This document shows positions 1-5,143 of a DNA stretch of 5,143 nucleotides, piece by piece. The translations under genes and the position numbers were made by a program. Every line of letters starts with the position of its first letter. Positions within the stretch are counted from its first letter, which is position 1. Location of the stretch: assembly GCA_030043575.1 (NCBI GenBank), contig JASHXK010000636.1, forward strand, positions 1 through 5,143, in the 5' to 3' direction. The notes beneath the pieces were generated by a model. That model had not been told where the DNA came from, searched no databases, and saw only the letters and a program-made list of their open reading frames with translations. Origin of the DNA: Terriglobales bacterium (lineage in GTDB: Bacteria > Acidobacteriota > Terriglobia > Terriglobales > Acidobacteriaceae).

Positions 1-2026
1 CCAGGTACTCGGTTGCGCGCGAGCAGAAGTCCTGCGACGGTCCCTCGGCCGTGGTGATCACCGGCTTGCCACACGCCATAGCCTCAAGGGCGGGCATGCA
101 GAAGCCTTCGGCGCGATACGGCAGCACGAAGGCGTCGCAGCCCCGATAAAGGCTAGCCAGCGTGGAGTCATCAAGCTCTCCGGTCAGCAACTCCACATGC
201 GGGAAGGAGGCGTTCCCGGCGGCGGAAATCACCTGCTCGTGCAGGCTGTTGTGCTGGTAGGCGGCCTGCGATCCAAGCGCCGTCACAAGCAGCGTGACGT
301 CGTCGCCTGGCTCGAAAGCGTCGCGATAGGCCTTCAGCAACAGGTCAATCCCTTTTCGCCGGATCACGCCCCCGACAAAAAGAAACAGGAACTGTCGTAC
401 CGCTTGGGGGCGCGTGCGGCCGCCTTTCGGATTGAACATCTCCGGATCAACACCGTTGGGAATCACCCGCACACGCTCCCTGATCACCCCGGCGCGCACT
501 AGCACCCGCTGAACAAACTTCGATGGAACCCAGACTTCATCAACGTTGCTGTTAATCTGATCGACCCACATTTGTGGAATTGCGCCATATTCCCAGGGCA
601 AGATGACTGCCAATTTGCCGCACTCCGGCCGGCTGAAATCGGGCGGCCACTGGTGCCGGATTGTGAGGTCAACGCGAGCAGGATGGTGATTGATCGCCGC
701 CTTGATCTGCTCGAGGGCTTCCGTTGGGGCGAGCCCTCCGCTCGCGTAGCCGGTAGGGGCGAGAGCGACATCGAACGCACGGCTTTGAATCAGGCTCCTC
801 GCAACCTCGCGATTGATGCGGGCCAGGCTCGAGTGCTCTAGGAAGGGGCCCTCGAGGATCACACCGGCCTTGCCAGTTGATCCCGGATTACCCTTGTAAG
901 GCGACGCGGCGCGTTCCAGCCGCTCGGCCAGTAAAACGCGAGCCTCCTCGGTAAGATCGAGGGTTTCCACAAGACGCCGAGCCCCGTGAAAGACTCGATG
1001 TGCCAGGAAATAGTCAAAAACTCTTTCGCGGAGCTCGGGCTCGCGTCGCGCGAGCCTGTACAACGGCCACTGGCATTTCTCGACCATCCGACGCGGAACC
1101 CGCAGCTTGAAGATCTCATCTGCTGCGGGCGCGAAAATTGTCGCTCCGCCGGCGCTGGCCATGAAATGCCGAAAGGCCGCGCGTTCGTCCCCTGACTGGA
1201 GATCACAGAGACCGAGTAGCCAGGACAACTTGTACGTATTTTCTCCACCATCCCCGACAAACGCCCGGCTGGCGGATTGCAGTCTGCTGAAATAGGGTGC
1301 AGCTTTCTTTGGCTCGCCATCGCGCAGACACAGCAGGGCGGCGAGGTAAGGCAGTTCAGCATACCCCTCGAAGACCCTCATACCTTTTTCAAGCAACTGC
1401 AAAGCTTGGCCGAAATGCCCATGACGGATCAGCGCCACGATCAGATTGCGAAGTGCCAGGGCGCCGATCGCTGAAGGCAGTGTACGGTAAGCTTGCCAGA
1501 GCAGGGCCAACTGTTCGCATCCGGAGCATGGCTTGGCGACTTCGCCAGCTATGGCGAGCGAGAGTTGTGCCCACGGCTCTCCGGAAGCCCGCAGGCTGAG
1601 CAGGAGCTTTTCCGACGGCACGGCGTCGTTGTGCACGCGGATGTTGAAACCCCAATAGTCCTGCGGCTCGCCCTTGGCACATAAGCGAGGCTGCAGCGTG
1701 ATGAGATCTGCCTCCGCCAGATAAGGGTAATGGACTGGAACAAAGGTGCGGCGGCCGGGCTCCCGCAGGTTCTTTCGCAGGATGGCCGGCGTGCCTTCCT
1801 TCAGCCGGTCGCCGGACAGCCATACGATGGTCCCGTCCGATCCATCGGAAACCTGGCATGCTTTCAGAGGATCGACATTGGACAGGACGACCTGATCCGC
1901 CGCCTCGCGCACATCCTTGGGGACGCTGTCTTCGCTGGATGAATCGGTAAACAACGTGACGAGCGGACTGCGATCGTACGAAGCTCGAATTGACGCGTCA
2001 CCATAGTTCAGGAGCTGAATTGCCAT
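1..2026 (-). CDS. Multidomain glycosyltransferase: GT2-like remnant, TPR-like region, GT4 domain (3' end off the window)
   Basis: Reading from ATG at 2026 to position 1 gives 675 codons with no stop, so the C-terminus lies outside the window. The C-terminal part, from about residue 387, is a GT4-type (GT-B fold, retaining) glycosyltransferase expected to move a sugar from a nucleotide-sugar donor to a glycan acceptor in the cytoplasm. Visible motifs are DEVWVPS (496-502), VIPNGVD (521-527), GGVIRRKG (552-559) and the EX7E motif, E640 to E648 in AEGFCMPALEA. Residues about 186-295 are helix-rich with TPR-like spacing (for example GHFGQALQLLEKG, and DGEPKKAAPYFSRLQ). Residues about 22-115 resemble a decayed GT2 domain: FTDSSSEDS stands where VDTGSTDG is usual, and VWLSGDRL where WLDADDRL is usual. 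The start is firm: an in-frame stop lies upstream, no other start codon lies between, and AAAAAGG sits 3 bases before ATG. It follows the preceding glycosyltransferase by 41 bases, probably in one operon. The GT4 call is sure; the GT2 relation is inference. Confidence 0.92.
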   Translation of the reverse strand, partial: MAIQLLNYGDASIRASYDRSPLVTLFTDSSSEDSVPKDVREAADQVVLSNVDPLKACQVSDGSDGTIVWLSGDRLKEGTPAILRKNLREPGRRTFVPVHYPYLAEADLITLQPRLCAKGEPQDYWGFNIRVHNDAVPSEKLLLSLRASGEPWAQLSLAIAGEVAKPCSGCEQLALLWQAYRTLPSAIGALALRNLIVALIRHGHFGQALQLLEKGMRVFEGYAELPYLAALLCLRDGEPKKAAPYFSRLQSASRAFVGDGGENTYKLSWLLGLCDLQSGDERAAFRHFMASAGGATIFAPAADEIFKLRVPRRMVEKCQWPLYRLARREPELRERVFDYFLAHRVFHGARRLVETLDLTEEARVLLAERLERAASPYKGNPGSTGKAGVILEGPFLEHSSLARINREVARSLIQSRAFDVALAPTGYASGGLAPTEALEQIKAAINHHPARVDLTIRHQWPPDFSRPECGKLAVILPWEYGAIPQMWVDQINSNVDEVWVPSKFVQRVLVRAGVIRERVRVIPNGVDPEMFNPKGGRTRPQAVRQFLFLFVGGVIRRKGIDLLLKAYRDAFEPGDDVTLLVTALGSQAAYQHNSLHEQVISAAGNASFPHVELLTGELDDSTLASLYRGCDAFVLPYRAEGFCMPALEAMACGKPVITTAEGPSQDFCSRATEYL

Positions 2027-2067
2027 TCGCCTTTTTCCCGACGTCCTTCGGTTGAAGTCCGACGACG

Positions 2068-3282
2068 CTAGTTAAGAAGCCTCTGGAATTCGGCTTCCCA
2101 TTGTTTGATGACGACTTTCCAATCCCAACGCTCGGTGACCTCGCATCGGCCAACCGCCGCGCGCCGCCGGCTTTCTGAACGATCCCTGTAGGCGCAGCGC
2201 ATGAGCTTGCGTAAATGGTCGACGCTGGGCTGTGCCCAGCGGTGCCCGGCGTAGAACTCAACCTCGGGCGATGCCGGTACGAGGCGTTCGACGTCAATCA
2301 GGAAGCTGTTGCCGTCGTGCAGAAAGTCAAGCTGCCCGCTCCATCGGGTCGCGATCACCGGAAGTCCACTCGACAGCGCTTCAAGATAGGGGATTCCAAA
2401 ACCCTCTCCATGGCTGGGAAGAACGAAGGCGTCGGCGCTCGCGTACAAGCGCGGCATTTCGACGTGCGGTATAAATCCCTTGATCAGCAGAATGGGCGGT
2501 GCGTCCTCGATCTTTAGTCCCGCCTCTCTCTCCACGAAGTACGTCAGGAAAGCCTCGGCGTCCGCAGAGGGGTTGCCGTGTTGTGCCAGCTTCAAAACAA
2601 GGCACACATCCTCGTCGCCTTTGAACTCGGCTAGGTACGCCTTCAGCAGGATCCTTGCGCCCTTTCGATCCACCCAATCGAAGTTGGAGAGGAACTTGAA
2701 TCCACGCGAAGGCCAGGGCAGGGGTTCGGTTCCCGGGCGGAACAAGCCGGCGTCCACCCCGATCGGCATCACCCGCAGCTTGCGCTCGTCCACACCGGCG
2801 CTCGCGAAGGTCCGCGCGTTGAACTCGGAGGGGACCCACACTTCGTCCATGGCGTTGCACTGCTCAGCCCAGCCTTCGGGAAGCCGATCTGTCTCGAAGG
2901 TGGTCCGGCCGATCCGGCTCCGGGCGTAGAACCGCAGATTGAAAGCATCGGCGGTCGTGCACTGGTAGATCACGCTGCGCGCGACATCCAGATTCTGGCG
3001 CTGCAGATCGTCCATTGTCTTCCGGACCGCCAAGGGTAGAATCCCGTGACGATCTTCCTGGGGACCCAAAGGAATAACTTTCAAGGGAAGCTGGCATTGC
3101 GCGAGCCCGACGGCCTCCGCCCAACTCTCCGTGGAATAGCCCGTACCGCCATACACGGCTGCATGGAAAAGGATACCGGCGGGAAGGACCGCCTCTGATG
3201 GCTCTGAGAAAGACCAGAGCTGCGCCTCGGACGGCTGGCTGGCTCCGGTGGTGATTCCCGATGAGAGTTCTGATAAACCCAT
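2068..3282 (-). CDS. GT4-family glycosyltransferase (group 1)
   Basis: This 404-residue protein is a complete GT-B glycosyltransferase of normal length for family GT4, expected to be cytoplasmic and to use a nucleotide-sugar donor with retention of configuration. The N-terminal domain has a glycine-rich loop (YGGTGYSTESW, 44-54). The interdomain region has DEVWVPSEF (146-154) and MPIGVD (172-177). The donor domain begins with NFDWVDRKG (200-208), where a basic residue before KG usually contacts the nucleotide-sugar phosphates, and it carries the EX7E motif E293 to E301 within HGEGFGIPYLEALSSGLP. The C-terminal helix ends in WEAEFQRLLN. There is no signal peptide or membrane segment. The first 33 residues, rich in Ser and Glu, precede the first beta strand and may be disordered. 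The start lies 6 bases after the methyltransferase stop, with a weak GAGG about 10 bases upstream, so translational coupling is likely. The interdomain motifs closely match those of the downstream glycosyltransferase, which suggests the two domains are paralogues. Donor and acceptor sugars are unknown. Confidence 0.95.
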   Translation of the reverse strand: MGLSELSSGITTGASQPSEAQLWSFSEPSEAVLPAGILFHAAVYGGTGYSTESWAEAVGLAQCQLPLKVIPLGPQEDRHGILPLAVRKTMDDLQRQNLDVARSVIYQCTTADAFNLRFYARSRIGRTTFETDRLPEGWAEQCNAMDEVWVPSEFNARTFASAGVDERKLRVMPIGVDAGLFRPGTEPLPWPSRGFKFLSNFDWVDRKGARILLKAYLAEFKGDEDVCLVLKLAQHGNPSADAEAFLTYFVEREAGLKIEDAPPILLIKGFIPHVEMPRLYASADAFVLPSHGEGFGIPYLEALSSGLPVIATRWSGQLDFLHDGNSFLIDVERLVPASPEVEFYAGHRWAQPSVDHLRKLMRCAYRDRSESRRRAAVGRCEVTERWDWKVVIKQWEAEFQRLLN

Positions 3283-3288
3283 GCTGGA

Positions 3289-4593
3289 TTAGCCTCGCGC
3301 CTGTTTGAGTCGCTCCTCCAGCGCGATGATTCGCATCAGAGCAACGTTAATGGCCGTAGCGTGGAGATTGAGAGCCTCAATGATTACTTGCTCCGCGGTC
3401 GGGACTCGGCTCGATCCTTTAGCTCCCCTGCTCTGGGCATCCGACTGTGCGCAGGAGTCCGGCGACAGGGTTATTTCTTGCGGCTTGGCTGCGTCCTGTG
3501 CCTGTGTGGGCGGTTTAGCCACGAAATAACGATAGCTGACCCAGCCAGTTGCGGCGTTGTCCTCAACGGCCTGAAGCACCTTGCCCCCCGCCTCGTGAAT
3601 CGTCCGCAGGGTTTCGGCCTTAGGGATTCCATGCATTTCCATGACCGGAACCACGTGATGGCAGCCGCTGGAAGCCGCGGTAACGGTCACAGGTACGAGG
3701 CATGATTGTGAGCCTTTGTCCTTGAACCAGGCGACGCCTTCCTGCACCATGTCAAGTTCTAGGAGATAAGCGCCGGGCGTGCGGGGCGCAGCCACCGTCA
3801 ACGTCAGTTCCACTTCGTCGCCCGGATGGATATCGTTTCGAAACTGCGTTCTTCCGTCGTCCACGCGCACGGTTACGCCGTCATTCCCGAGCCAGTGATT
3901 ACCGAGATGGATGGGGAACAAGCTCGGATTCTCGGCGCCGGGCCAGCACTCGGTGCTCGCGTTCCTCACGCGGACGCTCAACCGCTGGACAGACCCGACC
4001 TCGACTGTGAGCGAATGAGTCGCCGTGGAAATCTCGGCTCGAAATGCGGATTCGGGCAGAGCGCGCCCCCCGGCATCCCCGCTTAGGGGGTGACTCGGAG
4101 TCTGGAATACTACGAGTCCGCCCGGAGCCAGTACCCGGATGAATTCGCGGATATATTCCTTGGCGTTCTCGGCTTCGACATGTTGAAGCACAATCAACGA
4201 GAAGACGAAATCGAAGCTGTTATCGGGGAACAGGCGCAGATTGCCGGCTTCATTGTGGACGTAGCGGCATCGAGATCCGAACTTATTGAAGCGCTCAGCC
4301 TGCGCCAGCATAGAAGGAGCTATATCAACTCCGCAGCATTGGTCGAAGTGCTCGCAGAGCGCCTGCGTCAGGCGGCCAACCCCGCAACCAAAGTCCAGGG
4401 CGCGGCCGCGCGGGATCGAAACGCCAAGTCGATCAACCTCCGCCATGAGGGCCTGGACCTGGTTTCGGCCGGTCTCAAAGAACTTATCCGGATCCCATCG
4501 GTTGCCGCGATAGCGAGGATCGGTGAGAATGGCCCAGAGCGGGTCTTGCTTGCCAAATTCATCCCAGTTCAAACCAACTTCTCTCAGCTTCAT
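3289..4593 (-). CDS. SAM-dependent methyltransferase with inserted Ig-like domain and C-terminal coiled coil
   Basis: This 434-residue protein is a class I (Rossmann-fold) methyltransferase. Motif I is ALDFGCGVGRL (65-75). The acidic residue that usually binds the SAM ribose is D90 in CGVDIAPSML. DNSFDFVFSLIVLQHV (124-139) and RVLAPGGLVVFQTP (153-166) are the typical strand 4 and strand 5 regions. The fold is then interrupted by an Ig-like beta-sandwich at about 185-305, with WPG, PIHLGNHWL, DDGRT, HPGDEVEL, APRTPGAYLLELDMVQEG and AWF. It resumes at 315-360 (MEMHGIPKAE ... HEAGG ... GWVSYRYFVAK), which supplies the last helix and strands. A Ser/Ala/Gln-rich linker (361-396) leads to an amphipathic helix (about 397-432), a likely short coiled coil. 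No signal peptide or transmembrane segment is seen, so it should act in the cytoplasm. Its place 6 bases before a glycosyltransferase suggests O-methylation of a sugar, perhaps capping a growing glycan; this is inference. The start at 4593 is supported by GAGGAG 3 bases upstream and an in-frame stop at 4603-4605. Confidence 0.94.
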   Translation of the reverse strand: MKLREVGLNWDEFGKQDPLWAILTDPRYRGNRWDPDKFFETGRNQVQALMAEVDRLGVSIPRGRALDFGCGVGRLTQALCEHFDQCCGVDIAPSMLAQAERFNKFGSRCRYVHNEAGNLRLFPDNSFDFVFSLIVLQHVEAENAKEYIREFIRVLAPGGLVVFQTPSHPLSGDAGGRALPESAFRAEISTATHSLTVEVGSVQRLSVRVRNASTECWPGAENPSLFPIHLGNHWLGNDGVTVRVDDGRTQFRNDIHPGDEVELTLTVAAPRTPGAYLLELDMVQEGVAWFKDKGSQSCLVPVTVTAASSGCHHVVPVMEMHGIPKAETLRTIHEAGGKVLQAVEDNAATGWVSYRYFVAKPPTQAQDAAKPQEITLSPDSCAQSDAQSRGAKGSSRVPTAEQVIIEALNLHATAINVALMRIIALEERLKQARG

Positions 4594-4596
4594 TCG

Positions 4597-4602
4597 CTCC
4601 TC
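4597..4602 (-). promoter_or_regulatory. Shine-Dalgarno sequence of the methyltransferase gene
   Basis: GAGGAG on the minus strand lies 3 bases before the ATG at 4593. The in-frame TAA at 4603-4605 lies directly upstream, so this site decides the start. The spacing is short, but this is the strongest ribosome binding site in the window; the two downstream genes have only weak ones. Confidence 0.7.
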
Positions 4603-4736
4603 TTATTGGGCTCCCTTCAAGCAAGTCACTCCCATACACCCAAACGGTGACGCCTCGCTCGAGCCGCCTTGAACGAGAACTTCTGTATCCCTGGCGATCG
4701 CAATTGCAGCCTGTACCTGAGAGTTTTCTAATCTTT

Positions 4737-4750
4737 CCGCCAGCTGGCGG
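4737..4750. repeat. 14-bp perfect palindrome
   Basis: CCGCCAGCTGGCGG reads the same on both strands. It lies about 145 bases upstream of the methyltransferase ATG, inside the intergenic gap. As RNA it could form a 5-bp GC stem with an AGCU loop, but no T-run follows on either strand, so it does not look like an intrinsic terminator. A dimeric regulator site is possible, as is chance; only one copy is present in the window. Confidence 0.4.
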
Positions 4751-4883
4751 GTCGCAGCGCACAAAGAACCGATCCTCAGCACCTGGAGGTGCAATCGTGG
4801 GACCAATGAGAACTGCGCTTCGCGGGACTCAGTGGACGGGTAGGAGGTCGGTAGGTCAGCGGGATCGAGAGGGAGCAACGAGA

Positions 4884-5143
4884 CTACGATTTCTCCGAGC
4901 GGTCAAGCACCTCGCGCACCCTTCGGAGCAGCACATCTGGGGTAAACGGCTTTTGGAGAAAGGAAGCGCCCCTTTTCAAAACGCCGTGGTGAACCACTGC
5001 CTCGTCGGCGTATCCAGATACGTAGAGGGCTCGCAGTTCGGGATAGATACGTTGTAACCGCTTCGCCAATTCGGGTCCTCCCATTCGTGGCATGGCTATA
5101 TCAGTGATTAGAAGATGGACCGTTACGCCTGATTTCGCACAGA
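4884..5143 (-). CDS. Response regulator receiver domain, C-terminal part, probably of a hybrid histidine kinase (5' end off the window)
   Basis: The frame is open from the right edge to TAG at 4884-4886 and shows 85 complete residues of a CheY-like receiver domain. The phospho-acceptor is the Asp in LLITDIAMPRMGG (codon at 5100-5102). The conserved Ser is in LYVSGYADEAV and the conserved Lys in FLQKPFTPDVLLRRVREVLD. The ATG at 5093 is internal, because the phospho-acceptor strand lies just before it in the same open frame. The SGYADEAVVHHGVL and QKPFTP pattern, with the protein ending a few residues after the last helix, is typical of receivers at the C-terminus of hybrid sensor histidine kinases; a single-domain regulator remains possible. 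It would accept phosphate from a His residue and pass the signal to a partner or phosphotransfer protein. Whether it controls the glycan genes downstream is unknown; 290 bases separate them. Confidence 0.92.
   Translation of the reverse strand, partial: CAKSGVTVHLLITDIAMPRMGGPELAKRLQRIYPELRALYVSGYADEAVVHHGVLKRGASFLQKPFTPDVLLRRVREVLDRSEKS

Larger units (their letters stand above)
4594..4883. other. Intergenic gap with one doubtful open frame
   Basis: These 290 bases separate the receiver gene from the methyltransferase. On the minus strand a frame opens with TTG at 4878 and ends at TAA 4603-4605, giving 91 residues in the same frame as the methyltransferase. It has no Shine-Dalgarno sequence, no ATG near its start and no family I recognise. 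Its central part (RQLAERLENSQVQAAIAIA) could form a helix, and third-position GC is about 60% by eye, so it cannot be excluded. I do not call it a gene. The gap is the likely place for a promoter of the downstream three-gene unit, but no convincing -35/-10 pair and no hairpin followed by a T-run was found. Confidence 0.5.

Noticed and set aside
859..1362. 167-codon open frame on the minus strand, and a 156-codon one at 1389-1859
   Set aside because: Both overlap the long glycosyltransferase frame in another phase. Their Arg/Ser/Pro-rich composition is typical of out-of-frame reading in GC-rich DNA.
1991..2000. Palindrome TGACGCGTCA near the start of the long glycosyltransferase gene
   Set aside because: It falls within codons 9-12 of the coding sequence, is short, and has no second copy or nearby promoter elements.
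2027..2067. Possible terminator or attenuator between the two glycosyltransferase genes
   Set aside because: Only a 4-bp CTTC/GAAG stem can be drawn, with no T-run, so it would not stop transcription.
2381..2860. 159-codon minus-strand frame and 149-codon plus-strand frame (2480-2929)
   Set aside because: Both are shadows of the GT4 gene, which has its motifs in the other minus-strand phase.
4618..4634. Sigma-54-like promoter (TGGGAGTGACTTGCT) before the methyltransferase
   Set aside because: Only 9 bases separate the GG and GC elements, where 10 are needed, and the -24 element is poor.
4090..4650. 186-codon open frame on the plus strand
   Set aside because: It lies antisense to the N-terminal half of the methyltransferase, whose motifs are unambiguous. 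The translation shows no family features.
4694..4701. GCGATCGC, the cyanobacterial HIP1 octamer
   Set aside because: A single copy was found in 5 kb. HIP1-rich genomes carry it many times, so this is chance.
4647..5057. 136-codon plus-strand frame across the gap and the receiver gene
   Set aside because: Most of it is antisense to the receiver domain, and it has no recognisable motif or ribosome binding site.
4884..5093. Small stand-alone protein starting at ATG 5093
   Set aside because: The codons before this ATG stay open to the window edge and encode the phospho-acceptor strand (HLLITD), so the ATG is internal.

Overview
The window is about 60% G+C by eye. All recognisable genes lie on the minus strand, so transcription reads from high to low coordinates. 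The style fits a GC-rich Gram-negative bacterium of the soil proteobacterial or acidobacterial kind: the receiver domain is of the type common at the end of hybrid histidine kinases, and it is followed by a run of large multidomain glycan enzymes. No rRNA, tRNA, CRISPR, transposase or other taxonomic marker is present, so the lineage cannot be fixed.

Layout, in transcription order. (1) 5143-4884: the C-terminal 85 residues of a two-component receiver domain, entering from outside the window. (2) 4883-4594: a 290-base gap with no confident gene. It holds a 14-bp perfect palindrome, an open frame of doubtful reality and a strong Shine-Dalgarno sequence just before the next gene. (3) 4593-3289: a class I SAM-dependent methyltransferase whose catalytic fold is split by an inserted Ig-like beta-sandwich and which ends in a predicted coiled coil. 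(4) 3282-2068: a GT4-family glycosyltransferase. (5) 2026 to beyond position 1: a very large open frame (675 visible codons, C-terminus missing) that combines a degenerate GT2-like N-terminus, a TPR-like helical region and a second GT4 domain.

Genes 3-5 are separated by only 6 and 41 bases and form a probable operon. Together they look like part of a locus that builds and methylates a surface glycan (O-antigen, exopolysaccharide or protein glycan): two related retaining glycosyltransferases add sugars, and the methyltransferase modifies or caps the product. The acceptor and sugars cannot be read from the sequence. The most unusual features are the Ig-like insertion plus coiled-coil tail in the methyltransferase, and the apparently inactive GT2-like remnant fused to TPRs and an intact-looking GT4 domain.
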